Made by a program: the position numbers and the translations under genes
Part shown: positions 9,263-17,709 of the stretch, piece after piece
How positions within the stretch are numbered: position 1 is the first letter of the stretch
Layout of the letters: every line of letters starts with the position of its first letter
Notes under the pieces: generated by a model
Seen by the model: only the letters and a program-made list of their open reading frames with translations
Database searches by the model: none
Told to the model about the DNA's origin: nothing
From: Aestuariirhabdus haliotis
Lineage (GTDB): Bacteria > Pseudomonadota > Gammaproteobacteria > Pseudomonadales > Aestuariirhabdaceae
Assembly (NCBI RefSeq): GCF_023509475.1
Contig: NZ_JAKSDZ010000008.1
Coordinates: 47,345-111,344, forward strand
DNA: 64,000 nucleotides
Direction of reading: 5' to 3'

Positions 9263-9874
9263 TTAAAAAAACCACCGGGGTTTTTCCGGTCCGGTGGCGG
9301 CAACGATGGCCTGCGGGATGGGCACCGCGTTGACGACATAGCGCAAGGGGCCTCCCGCTTGCAGGGCATCGAAGGGGTAGCAGGTGACCAGCAGCAGGCG
9401 ATCCCCCGCGTCCAGTGACAGTTCCTGATGACGGCTGTCCGCCACCGACATAGACTCGACACGGTAATGGCGTTCCCCGTTAGGGCCTTGCAGCGTTAAC
9501 CGGTCACCGGGCACCAGCTCTTGCAAACCTTCGAAGTGGGTATCCCTGTGCGCACTCAGTACTGTTGTACCGCCGCTGTTGGGCGCCGCAGAGCCCAGCA
9601 GGTGGGTAGGGGCAAAGGCCAGATTACGGCCACTGGACCCGGCCAGTACTAGTTGGTCGAGTTTGATACGAGGGATCTGCAGACGAGCGATCGGATAACC
9701 GTCGGCCCAGGGCCAGGGGCGAACGGGTTCACCCTGTTGCTGGCTTTGCTGCCAGGCGAACTGCAGCAGCTGTTGCGCAACCAGTGCCTTGGCGTGGATA
9801 AAGCTGCCCTGGGCGAAGAGCAAGGCTCCGCCCAGCAACAGAACCCATGCCAGAATTCGGATCAGGCGGAGCAT
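9263..9874 (-). CDS. Class GN sortase (proteobacterial dedicated sortase)
   Basis: 203 residues. An N-terminal membrane anchor (residues about 5-22, LIRILAWVLLLGGALLFAQG) precedes the sortase beta-barrel. The catalytic residues are visible: His in LSAHRDTHF near 106, Cys in VTCYPF near 164 and Arg in LRYVV near 178. Class GN sortases of Gram-negatives are transpeptidases that process a single adjacent LPXTG-like substrate. The start overlaps the end of the substrate gene by 13 bases, a tight operon. The whole cluster matches the known pair of class GN sortase plus marine proteobacterial sortase target protein. Confidence 0.92.
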   Translation of the reverse strand: MLRLIRILAWVLLLGGALLFAQGSFIHAKALVAQQLLQFAWQQSQQQGEPVRPWPWADGYPIARLQIPRIKLDQLVLAGSSGRNLAFAPTHLLGSAAPNSGGTTVLSAHRDTHFEGLQELVPGDRLTLQGPNGERHYRVESMSVADSRHQELSLDAGDRLLLVTCYPFDALQAGGPLRYVVNAVPIPQAIVAATGPEKPRWFF

Positions 9875-12033
9875 GGTAGCCTCCGCAGACGAGGCATCAA
9901 CAACAGTAGGCAGGCCAATGCCATCAGCAATCCGCCCAGAGCGAGCAACAGGGGAGAATCGGTGGCGGTTTGTGGGAAGGCGCTCATACGGCTACCGGCT
10001 GGCATCAGGTTAGGAATGCGGTGAGCATCCAGCCCTTCAGTCTCGGGACGAATCGGTGTGCGTTCGACGGCAATCAGGCTGGTGTATTGGCTAACCAACT
10101 GATAATCGAGGGCCAGTTTCAGAATCTGCTGGCGTAAGGTCGATGTATCCTGCTGGCCCAGTTGCTGGTCTTCCAGCTGTTGAATCTGTTCGCTTGCCCA
10201 GAGTTTGGCAATGCCTTCGGCGTCCTGACTGAGGTTTTGCAGTGGCACCCGTTGCAGCCACTGACGGTTGCCGCGACGACCCTGAACTTCAACCGTGCCT
10301 TGCAGATTGTCGAGACGGCACAGCAAGGTTAAAGGCTCGCTGGCAAACAGATCAGGAGCTTGCTCGGGGCAGTGCTCGGCGCCCTTGGGCCAGCGGATTT
10401 CGATCTCGCTTAATTGTGGCGCGTCGAGTTTGTTCAACAGCGCCTTCATCTGTTGGGACACCTCGGCGATATCGCCGATGCGAGTGTAACTGCCCTGGCC
10501 CAATCGAGCCGCCTGGCGCATAAAGAAGTGATTAGGGGCCGTGCCAATGGCTACGGTGAACAAACGTCGCTTATCGCGCTGGCGTTCGATTTGTGCCAGT
10601 AGCGCTTTTTCATTACCGACACTGCCATCGGTAATAAAAATGACCTGGCTGGTATCGGCATTGCTGCGGGCTTGCTGGAACGCGGTGGCCAATGCCGGGG
10701 CGATCTCGGTGCCGCCATTAGCGACCAGTTTATCGACGAATCGCAGGGCCTCGGCAACGCTGAACAACGATGCCTGCATGGGCTGGCTGTAGAGTGCCCG
10801 GCTGTGGGAGTTGAACTCGATGATATTGAAGTAATCGTTTTTATCGAGTCGTCCCAATGCCTGCTTGAGTGCTTCCCTGGCTTGCTGAATCGAAGTGCCG
10901 CTCATTGAGCCGGAGGTGTCGATAATAAAAATCTGTTCACGGGTCAGGGGAGAGGCGTTGACGGGTTGCTCCACCGGGGGAAGCAGTTGCAAGAGGGCAT
11001 AATAGTCGCCGTTGTTGGGATGGCTGGCAGTGGTGGCGTTGTCGTTGTTAGTGCTTTTGTCCTGGGTTTCAGGGTTACTGCTTTCAGCGCTGGATGGGGT
11101 CAAAGAGTGTTTTTCCACCAACACACTGGCACTGGGTTGTTGGCCGGCCGCCGGGGTCCAGCGCAGTACAAAGTCACGATCCATGGCCACTTTTCCGGCG
11201 GCCAGACCAATCTGGTACTGGTTGTTGTTGCGCTGCACTCGCAGTGGATGGCTGGGGCTAGTGAGCTCTGCCAGCGGCATGCCGGCATTCAGGTCGATAG
11301 CAATGGCGATGCGTTGGCTGAGGCCGTTATCCTTGATCTGGAACGGAGTGATCTCCGTCGCATCGGGTACCTGATCGGTAGCGGCTGACCAACCCGGTTG
11401 GGTGTCCGCAGCGGGTTGTTGGGCCAACACTTTTCCGGGAATATAGCGAGGCGTCAGGGTCATCGGCATCAGCAAACTGTAATGTCCGCTGTCGTAAGTG
11501 ACCGGTTGCAGGTAGCTGATTTCGACCCGAATTTTCGCTCCCGGAGGAATGTTGGCGACCTTGCTGCTAAACAGGTTCGGGCGATGGCGCTCTACCAGGC
11601 CGGCGGCCTTGCCGGCTGCTCGAGCCTTGGCGTAGGTGGCTTTGGCCTGGTTTTTTTCCTGTATCTCGCCTTCGATTACTCGCTCGCCAATCACAATGCG
11701 TAACCGGTCGACGGTGGCCTGGTCCGGCAACGGAAACTGGTACAGGGCTTCGGCCCAGTTTGATCCCGGATTGAGGAACTGCTGGGACAGAGTGACTCTC
11801 GCCAGGTTGGTGTTCACCTGCAAGTGAGCCCTGCTATCCAGTTGAGGTGCCGGTTCCGATGGCAGGTTGTTGCGTTTCAGCATCAATACCGCCGCTTGCA
11901 AGGGGGCTTCATCGGCGCTTGGGCTAACCGGGTGAGTGGCAGCTTGGGAATATTGCACCAGAGCCACCTGAAGAATCAGGGCCAGGGTGATTAATAGGGC
12001 ATCCTGTAAGGATGATTGCCGTTGCGTGTTCAC
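9862..12033 (-). CDS. Marine proteobacterial sortase target protein (VIT + vWA)
   Basis: About 723 residues from the GTG at 12033, which has AGGAG six bases upstream; the frame is open further but enters the promoter region. A signal-anchor (about 14-30, LLITLALILQVALV) leads to a VIT domain (NLARVTLSQQFLNPGSNWAEALYQFPLP). A von Willebrand A domain follows, with the MIDAS motif DTSGSMS near 366. The C-terminus is a sorting signal: FPQTA near residue 682, then a 20-residue hydrophobic stretch and a positive tail (PRLRRL). The pentapeptide departs from LPXTG at its first and last positions. Presumed to be cut by the adjacent sortase and held at the envelope, where VIT/vWA proteins can bind partners. 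First gene of the substrate-sortase-hypothetical operon. Confidence 0.9.
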   Translation of the reverse strand: MNTQRQSSLQDALLITLALILQVALVQYSQAATHPVSPSADEAPLQAAVLMLKRNNLPSEPAPQLDSRAHLQVNTNLARVTLSQQFLNPGSNWAEALYQFPLPDQATVDRLRIVIGERVIEGEIQEKNQAKATYAKARAAGKAAGLVERHRPNLFSSKVANIPPGAKIRVEISYLQPVTYDSGHYSLLMPMTLTPRYIPGKVLAQQPAADTQPGWSAATDQVPDATEITPFQIKDNGLSQRIAIAIDLNAGMPLAELTSPSHPLRVQRNNNQYQIGLAAGKVAMDRDFVLRWTPAAGQQPSASVLVEKHSLTPSSAESSNPETQDKSTNNDNATTASHPNNGDYYALLQLLPPVEQPVNASPLTREQIFIIDTSGSMSGTSIQQAREALKQALGRLDKNDYFNIIEFNSHSRALYSQPMQASLFSVAEALRFVDKLVANGGTEIAPALATAFQQARSNADTSQVIFITDGSVGNEKALLAQIERQRDKRRLFTVAIGTAPNHFFMRQAARLGQGSYTRIGDIAEVSQQMKALLNKLDAPQLSEIEIRWPKGAEHCPEQAPDLFASEPLTLLCRLDNLQGTVEVQGRRGNRQWLQRVPLQNLSQDAEGIAKLWASEQIQQLEDQQLGQQDTSTLRQQILKLALDYQLVSQYTSLIAVERTPIRPETEGLDAHRIPNLMPAGSRMSAFPQTATDSPLLLALGGLLMALACLLLLMPRLRRLPCSA

Positions 12034-12226
12034 GGGATTCTCCTGCATCAATGTAAGTGAGATAAATTTGATGCTTCCCATTAAAGGCCGTGGGCGGGGC
12101 AACACTGAGGCGAGTTTCTGGCAAGTTGCTGCGCAATTGTGATCAATTGTGGCAGTCGCTTGTACGATGCCCGGTAGCACTCGATAATGGGGACCGGTAT
12201 CCATTGCATTAACCGAGGAGAGCAGC
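12034..12226. promoter_or_regulatory. Divergent promoter region of the sortase locus
   Basis: This 193-base gap separates the minus-strand substrate/sortase operon from the plus-strand pdsR-pdsS pair. It is the expected place for PdsR binding and for both promoters. AGGAG at 12040-12044 (read on the minus strand) is the ribosome site of the substrate gene. I see no obvious tandem PdsR box. Confidence 0.5.
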
Positions 12227-12922
12227 ATGGGGCGCAGGGTGGCACTGGTCGAGGATGAGGCCGCAATTCGGGAGAATTACCGCGCGGTATTAAGTCGCCA
12301 GGGTTATGACGTGGACGTATACGATTCTCGCCACTCCGCAATGGCAGCGTTCCGGCAACGTTTGCCGGAACTGGCGGTGATCGATGTGGGGCTCGGCGAA
12401 GAGATTGAGGGAGGGTTCGACCTGTGTCGTGAATTGCGTACCATGGCACCGCGCTTACCCATTATTTTCCTGACTGCTCGAGATGATGAGATCGACGCCA
12501 TCACCGGGCTGCGCTTGGGCGCCGACGACTACCTGACAAAAGATATAAGCAGTGCTCATATAGTCGCTCGAATTGTTGCCTTGTTCCGGCGTATTGATGC
12601 GTTACGCGAAGCTCCCGAGGAACAGAACCATCTCGAATGTGGCGATCTGAAACTGGATGGCGATTGCATGGAAGCCCGTTGGCGAGGTGAGGCGGTTAAA
12701 CTCACCCTGACTGAATTCTGGCTGGTCAATTGCCTGGCCCGCCATCCCGGTCATGTAAAAAACCGTCAGCAATTAATGGATGCTGCTAATGTGGTACTCG
12801 ACGACAACACCATTACCTCGAATATCAAACGGGTACGAAAAAAATTCCAGGTTGTAGATAAGGAGTTCAATGCCATCGAAACCGTGTACGGATTTGGTTA
12901 CCGCTGGAACCGAAATGTGTAA
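12227..12922 (+). CDS. pdsR: Dedicated sortase system response regulator PdsR
   Basis: 231 residues, OmpR/PhoB layout. The receiver domain has the acidic pair in LVEDEA, the phospho-acceptor Asp in AVIDVGLG near residue 52, Thr in FLTARDD and Lys in YLTKDIS. The winged-helix effector begins near 130 and ends with ETVYGFGYRW. In Pds clusters this regulator is encoded next to the sortase and is thought to control it. AGGAG lies upstream (near 12213). Divergent from the substrate operon and followed by its cognate kinase 36 bases on. Confidence 0.9.
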   Translation: MGRRVALVEDEAAIRENYRAVLSRQGYDVDVYDSRHSAMAAFRQRLPELAVIDVGLGEEIEGGFDLCRELRTMAPRLPIIFLTARDDEIDAITGLRLGADDYLTKDISSAHIVARIVALFRRIDALREAPEEQNHLECGDLKLDGDCMEARWRGEAVKLTLTEFWLVNCLARHPGHVKNRQQLMDAANVVLDDNTITSNIKRVRKKFQVVDKEFNAIETVYGFGYRWNRNV

Positions 12923-12958
12923 TCCATTTTTTCCAATGCATGGGGGGGAGCTGCGTCC

Positions 12959-15121
12959 ATGCGGTTAAGAGCACAGCTGGCGATTCTGGCTCTGGTGACC
13001 CTCGCTTTGCCTTGGGCGGGTTGCCAATATGTGCAGCAGATGGAGCAGGTGCTGCGCAAAGGTCAGGAAGCCACTGTGCTGGCCAGCGCCCGAATTCTTG
13101 GTGAGAGCCTGGGTGATCCCCGTTATTTCTATCCCGATCAGAACTACCTCGACGAGGGTGGTGTGGCTGACAGTTACGCCTATCCGTTGTTGACCCCCAT
13201 GTCGATTGACGGCTACAAAGACGATTGGAGTAGTCGTGTAGCGACTCGAACCTTTACTGCTAAAAACGATAATGGCTCAACTTTTGAAGCGCGGGTAAAA
13301 ATTGGTGTCAAACGCCAACCCCCGGTTGCCGACAAGGGGTTGTATATTTATCTCTCGGTGAAGGCCGATCGGGTGCATTATGTTGTCCCGAAGGTTAATT
13401 ACACCGATCCGGTGGCCGGCTTTGCCAATGCTCGCCGGGCGGCTCTTTTTACTGCCGATTCGTTCTGGTTGCAGCTCGAGCAGGCGGATGGCTCCCCGTT
13501 ACATCTGGTGATCCAGACTGCAGCGCCGGGCAAGGTGAAAGCCAAGCGATTGCGTTTCGAAAAAGGCCGAGCCCCGGTGTCAAACTATTCGGCGATCGCT
13601 GGCCAATGGCAGGATACGCCCGATGGCTACAATCTGGAATTGCACCTTCCCCTGAAGCAGTTTGGCCAACGCTTTGCCTTTGGCGTGATTCACCCGGACC
13701 AGGACCAGTTACAGGTGATTGGTACTGCCCTGCAAGAGCGATTATCTCCGCGCAAACTGGTTTCTGCTATTGCTCGCATGCAGCAACCAGCGGGTTATCT
13801 GATCGAACCTTCATTGTCGTTACAACAAAAACTTCCGAAGTTAGCGCTGGAAGACAGTCGCTTTTTGTTAACTGATCGTTACCAGTGGGTGTTGGCTCAG
13901 CAGGGTCAATTGTCCGATCTGATCGTGCCGGCTTACGACAGTGCCGAGGGCATTATGGCGATACTGTATCGCTGGATTCTTGATGATAATACTCGGCGAT
14001 TACAGCTGATTGGACAGGATCCAGGGCGCATCAATGTGCCGGAAATCGAAAGCGCGCTGGCGGGGGAGACCTCGGTGGGTTGGTACCGTTTCGCGGACAA
14101 TCGGGCCGTCGTGATGGCCGCCTACCCGGTGCGGGATAAGGACCAGATTGTTGGCGCCGTGGTGGTGCAAAAAGGTACCGGTGATATTCTCCTGTTGGCC
14201 AGTGAAGCCTGGGGAGGCTTGGTTCGAGTCAGCTTGCTGGTCACGGTTGTGGTGCTGTTGGTTCTGGTAGGCTTTGCGGCCCTGTTGAGTTGGCGTATTC
14301 GCCGCCTCAGTCGGGAAGCCGAATCGGTTATCAATGAAGACGGGCGCCTTGCTGACGTGTTCCATGGCTCAAGGGCGACGGACGAGATTGGCGAGTTGTC
14401 CCGAAGCTTTTCCCGCTTGCACCTGCGAGCCTCGCAATACACCCAATACTTGCAGGGCCTGTCGAGCAAGCTGGCTCACGAGCTGCGGACACCACTGGCG
14501 GTGATTCGCACCTCGCTGGAAAACCTGCCCGTAGATGCCGCCAATCCGGAATCCGCCGAGTACCGCGATCGGGCGTTATCGGGGGCGGATCGCTTACGCT
14601 CTATCATCGATGCTATGAGTGAAGCGCGCCGAGTGGAACAGGCTATTGCCAATGCTGAAAACGAGCGTTTTGTGCTGGATAAGGTGATCGCCGGTATGGT
14701 GTCGGCCTACGCCGATGTGTATCCAAAGCACCGTTTCCAATTTCGGCCACCGGTCACCAGTTTGCCACTGCAGGGGGATCCGGATCTGGTCGTACAGCTA
14801 CTCGATAAGCTGGTGGATAACGCCACCGGGTTTGCGCCGGAAGATAGCACCATCGAGGTGGGGCTAGAACAACAGGGCGCAAACTATGTTTTATCGGTCG
14901 CAAATCGAGGGCCTTTATTACCGGATGCCATGCAACAACAGCTGTTCGATTCCATGGTATCGATGCGACCATCCAACGACGGTCGTCATCATCTGGGCTT
15001 TGGTCTCTATATCGTACGCTTGATTGCGGAATCGTTTCGAGGCAGGGTGGAAGCGAAGAATATGCCCAGTGGCGAAGGGGTGGTGTTTCGTGTGTTTCTG
15101 AGCGCACCCGCAAACCAATAA
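12959..15121 (+). CDS. pdsS: Dedicated sortase system histidine kinase PdsS
   Basis: 720 residues. An N-terminal signal-anchor (about 5-20) is followed by an unusually large periplasmic sensor of nearly 400 residues and a second membrane segment near 420-440 (VSLLVTVVVLLVLVGFAALL). Then come HAMP, a HisKA domain with phospho-acceptor His in HELRTP near 505, and HATPase_c with the N box (LLDKLVDNA, near 617) and G box (GFGLYIVRL, near 680). Size and context match the Pds kinase, paired with PdsR. It presumably senses an envelope state related to the sortase substrate. GGGGGG precedes the ATG at 12959. Confidence 0.9.
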   Translation: MRLRAQLAILALVTLALPWAGCQYVQQMEQVLRKGQEATVLASARILGESLGDPRYFYPDQNYLDEGGVADSYAYPLLTPMSIDGYKDDWSSRVATRTFTAKNDNGSTFEARVKIGVKRQPPVADKGLYIYLSVKADRVHYVVPKVNYTDPVAGFANARRAALFTADSFWLQLEQADGSPLHLVIQTAAPGKVKAKRLRFEKGRAPVSNYSAIAGQWQDTPDGYNLELHLPLKQFGQRFAFGVIHPDQDQLQVIGTALQERLSPRKLVSAIARMQQPAGYLIEPSLSLQQKLPKLALEDSRFLLTDRYQWVLAQQGQLSDLIVPAYDSAEGIMAILYRWILDDNTRRLQLIGQDPGRINVPEIESALAGETSVGWYRFADNRAVVMAAYPVRDKDQIVGAVVVQKGTGDILLLASEAWGGLVRVSLLVTVVVLLVLVGFAALLSWRIRRLSREAESVINEDGRLADVFHGSRATDEIGELSRSFSRLHLRASQYTQYLQGLSSKLAHELRTPLAVIRTSLENLPVDAANPESAEYRDRALSGADRLRSIIDAMSEARRVEQAIANAENERFVLDKVIAGMVSAYADVYPKHRFQFRPPVTSLPLQGDPDLVVQLLDKLVDNATGFAPEDSTIEVGLEQQGANYVLSVANRGPLLPDAMQQQLFDSMVSMRPSNDGRHHLGFGLYIVRLIAESFRGRVEAKNMPSGEGVVFRVFLSAPANQ

Positions 15122-15154
15122 TAATGATGAGAATTTATTTAAAAGGGGGAGATT

Positions 15155-15514
15155 GTGATTAAACCATTGAGTGAATTGGTGGCCGAAGCGCGGCAACACT
15201 GCCAAAGCATCGATATCGAAGAAGCCCTGCAGCAGATCGATACGAAACCGTCTCCCTTGCTGGTGGATGTACGTGAGCCCGGTGAAACCCAAAATCACAG
15301 TGTCAAAGGGGCCATCAACATACCTCGGGGTGTGTTGGAAATGAAAATGGCCGCCCTCTGTCACGATCCCGATCAGCCGATCCTGATCTACTGCGCTACC
15401 GGTGGTCGAGCGTCTCTGTCGGCCGTGGCATTACAGAAAATGGGCTATCGCAATGTCAAAGTGATTCAGGGGGATTGCGAATTGATCGCCAACTCAATGA
15501 ATCGGGATTTATGA
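15155..15514 (+). CDS. Rhodanese-like domain protein
   Basis: 119 residues, a single rhodanese domain. Visible are LLVDVREPGE and the active-site loop YCATGGRAS with its catalytic cysteine near residue 79. Such proteins move sulfane sulfur between thiols; the specific acceptor cannot be told. The start is a GTG at 15155 with AGGGGGAG just upstream. It begins 33 bases after pdsS on the same strand, so it may share that transcript, though it is not a described part of Pds clusters. Confidence 0.85.
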   Translation: MIKPLSELVAEARQHCQSIDIEEALQQIDTKPSPLLVDVREPGETQNHSVKGAINIPRGVLEMKMAALCHDPDQPILIYCATGGRASLSAVALQKMGYRNVKVIQGDCELIANSMNRDL

Positions 15515-15533
15515 CCGGAACGAACCTGATCAA

Positions 15534-15571
15534 AAACTGGCTCACGAAGCAGATTCTCCGCTTTGTGAGCC
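15534..15571 (-). terminator. Intrinsic terminator for the secreted-protein gene
   Basis: GGCTCACGAAGC at 15539-15550 pairs with GCTTTGTGAGCC at 15560-15571 through twelve base pairs with one G-U. Read on the minus strand it is followed by AGTTTTTG, a uridine tract. It can also act as the plus-strand end of the rhodanese gene. Confidence 0.75.
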
Positions 15572-15599
15572 CAAATAATCGAAATCAATCAGCGGTGCA

Positions 15600-16007
15600 C
15601 TAGAAGCAAGGCCGATACTTTCCCTTGTGCAGTTTGACCTTATCCAGTTTCATATTGTCTGATTGACGCTGATAGGTATTGTCACCAATTTTTTCATAGT
15701 TACTGCAAGAGTAAGAGCGACCATAAACGGACGTGCAGAGCTTGCCATCTTCAACTTTCCAATGACCCACGTAATGGGTGTAGCTACCCGCTTGTTCGGC
15801 TCTGCGTTCTAGCCCGTAAATTTTTCCATCAGGATCATAGTATTCGTAGAAAACCCGCTTGCCGCATTCGCTGCCTACCGGGCGATAGTTGGCTTCCAAG
15901 GTATTACCAACCAGAATTATTGCGGCTTGTTCGCCTTGGAAAACGTCACCGGCGTTGGCGAGTGAGGAGGCACTGATCAGGGCAAGGCTTAAGATGAGCT
16001 TGTTCAT
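15600..16007 (-). CDS. Hypothetical secreted protein
   Basis: 135 residues. A clear Sec signal peptide (MNKLILSLALISASSLANA, predicted cut after ANA near residue 19) leads to a mature domain of about 115 residues. That domain has aromatic and glycine spacing typical of a small beta-barrel (VFYEYYDPDGKIYG, YTHYVGHWKVEDGKLC) and four cysteines that could form two disulfides. No family name can be given, but it resembles short periplasmic proteins of unknown function. AAGGAG lies a few bases before the ATG at 16007; the extra N-terminal residues from 16031 were rejected. Monocistronic. Confidence 0.75.
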   Translation of the reverse strand: MNKLILSLALISASSLANAGDVFQGEQAAIILVGNTLEANYRPVGSECGKRVFYEYYDPDGKIYGLERRAEQAGSYTHYVGHWKVEDGKLCTSVYGRSYSCSNYEKIGDNTYQRQSDNMKLDKVKLHKGKYRPCF

Positions 16008-16439
16008 AAAATATCTCCTTAATAATCTCAACCAAGGGAATATTTCTTACAGCAAAATAATTGTATTAACTCGCTTTTTAAAAACATTGATTAGCGTCAG
16101 TAGGTATTCCGCTATCCGTAAATTGGTTAGGACAGCCCTGAATATATTCAGGTAGAAGTCTGGGGGGGCGAATATGGCTTTTATCAAGTCGAAGCTTGCC
16201 TCTCAATACGGGAACTGGAGGGGGATTCAGGCGAGGCAGCCATTATCAGTCGCTCAGCAGGTCCTCTAGATAGCTTCCGAGTTTATATCAGCGAATCAAC
16301 GCTGTTTTAAGCAGAGTTTTTACCCTGCTTTATTGTGCTTCTTCTATAGCCATTCTTGTGTCTGATCAAGATATCCGACTATAACGCTATGGTATTCTCC
16401 ATACGGATTGAAACATTGTTACTCAGTAGGATATTTACG
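16008..16439. other. Gene-poor region before the CCGSCS gene
   Basis: This 430-base gap contains no long frame. The only small candidate is 16174-16269 (see separate entry). The rest is moderately AT-rich with no recognised RNA or repeat. Confidence 0.4.
16174..16269 (+). CDS. Very short ORF with good ribosome site (tentative)
   Basis: A 31-codon frame beginning MAFIKSKLASQYGNW and ending QQVL. GGGGGGG lies about five bases before the ATG at 16174. No similarity is recognised; the ribosome-site context is its only support. Confidence 0.2.
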   Translation: MAFIKSKLASQYGNWRGIQARQPLSVAQQVL

Positions 16440-16601
16440 ATGAAAGAAACCATCAAGAAAGTGTTCGGTGCCAAAGAAGTTGATCCTAAAGCTGAACCGG
16501 TCGTTGAGAGTGCTGCCAAACAAGAGTCCGTCAAAGAAAATGGCGCAGGCCAACAGAGCAAGAAAGAGTCCCCCGAAGGATGCTGCGGCTCTTGCTCATA
16601 G
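16440..16601 (+). CDS. CCGSCS-motif small protein
   Basis: 53 residues. The peptide is highly charged (MKETIKKVFGAKEVDPKAEP...) and ends in EGCCGSCS, the defining C-terminal motif of the short CCGSCS-motif protein family. Three cysteines in the last six residues suggest metal or thiol chemistry; function is not established. The ATG at 16440 has AGG about nine bases upstream. It is followed by a strong terminator and stands alone. Confidence 0.85.
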   Translation: MKETIKKVFGAKEVDPKAEPVVESAAKQESVKENGAGQQSKKESPEGCCGSCS

Positions 16602-16639
16602 CTGACCGTTGCTGAACGCTCCTCGTCGTGTGTGAATAA

Positions 16640-16668
16640 AAACCCGGAATGTATTCCGGGTTTTTTTA
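16640..16668 (+). terminator. Intrinsic terminator
   Basis: AAAACCCGGAA (16640-16650) and TTCCGGGTTTT (16655-16665) form a perfect stem around a TGTA loop and run into a thymine tract. It ends the CCGSCS gene and may also serve the converging transporter gene. Confidence 0.9.
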
Positions 16669-16684
16669 TATCCAAGGTTCCCCC

Positions 16685-17593
16685 TCAGGTGGTCTGCTTA
16701 ATGGTTATGGCCTCATTGTGAATTGGCCTTTTCGCCCTTCCCCAGGGCTGCCATTGGCTGATCGCCAGGCCACCCAGAATGCAGACAAAGGCCAGCAGTT
16801 TCAGGGTCGAGACCTGTTCAGCGAAAAAGTAATGGCTGCCGATCAGACCGAACACCGGCGTCAGTAAGGTAAAGGGCGCCATGGTCGACAGCGGGTATTT
16901 CAGGGTCATTCGATTCCATATCCAGTAGCCCAGTAAGGTGGTGGGATAGGCCTGGAACAGAATCGAGAACCAGACCTCTTTGCTGAACTGCCCGGGCAGA
17001 GCGGTGAACGCCTCGGCACCATGAAACAGGTAGGCCAGTAATGCCAGTGGCAGGGGCGCAAAGGCCATGCCCCACACGCTAAAGGCGAATACCTGGGTAG
17101 TGCCCGACTTCTTTACGATCAGGCTCATCAGACTCCAGCTGAAGGCGGCAATCAGGCACAGGGGCAGGCCGTTAATCGGCACGGAACCGTCGGTCAGCAT
17201 CAGGCATATCATCAGGCCGATGACCGCCAGTGCGGCACCAATCCACTGCTTGAGAGCAATGCGCTCTTTCAGTACCCAATAGCCCAGCAGCATGCTCGAA
17301 ATCAGGCTCATATCCATCAGCAGTCCCGCCATGCCGGCCGACACGCCCATCTGAATAGACCACACCATCATGCCCCAGATACCCACGCCGAAGGTGAGTC
17401 CGTAGGCGACCAGATAACCGGTGGCGACGCTGGGGCGGGGAATAAAAAAGATCACCGGAAAGATGGCGAAGCTGAAGCGCAGCGCGGTCAACACCATAGG
17501 ATCAATACGGTCCGCCCCCAGCTTGATGGCGCTGAAGTTAAAGCCCCATAAGGCCATCAGCGCGAGTGTAATCAATAGGTCCCGGGCAGTCAT
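16685..17593 (-). CDS. DMT-family (EamA-type) transporter
   Basis: 302 residues with ten predicted hydrophobic helices in two EamA repeats. The first repeat starts LLITLALMALWGFNFSAIKLGAD, the second near residue 147 (CLIAAFSWSLMSLIVKK). The conserved WG.N motif and the length fit the drug/metabolite exporter superfamily, close to EamA-type amino-acid or metabolite exporters. It is divergent from a MocR-type regulator, an arrangement in which the regulator usually controls the exporter. Substrate not determinable; an amino compound is suggested by the partner's aminotransferase-like domain. Confidence 0.85.
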   Translation of the reverse strand: MTARDLLITLALMALWGFNFSAIKLGADRIDPMVLTALRFSFAIFPVIFFIPRPSVATGYLVAYGLTFGVGIWGMMVWSIQMGVSAGMAGLLMDMSLISSMLLGYWVLKERIALKQWIGAALAVIGLMICLMLTDGSVPINGLPLCLIAAFSWSLMSLIVKKSGTTQVFAFSVWGMAFAPLPLALLAYLFHGAEAFTALPGQFSKEVWFSILFQAYPTTLLGYWIWNRMTLKYPLSTMAPFTLLTPVFGLIGSHYFFAEQVSTLKLLAFVCILGGLAISQWQPWGRAKRPIHNEAITIKQTT

Positions 17594-17709
17594 ACAGTGT
17601 CTCCTTACAGTTAGGCGGGCGGGCTGTGCATGGCCTATACCATCTGCTATTCTGCAAAAAGATAACAGTTACAGTTTATTTTAATAAAAAGAGTACAGTT
17701 GGTGCTGCT
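17594..17709. promoter_or_regulatory. Divergent promoter with four ACAGTT direct repeats
   Basis: ACAGTT occurs at 17607-17612, 17665-17670, 17671-17676 and 17695-17700, all in the same orientation, including one back-to-back pair. MocR-type regulators commonly bind direct repeats in such divergent regions, so these are candidate operator half-sites for the downstream regulator. Confidence 0.5.
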
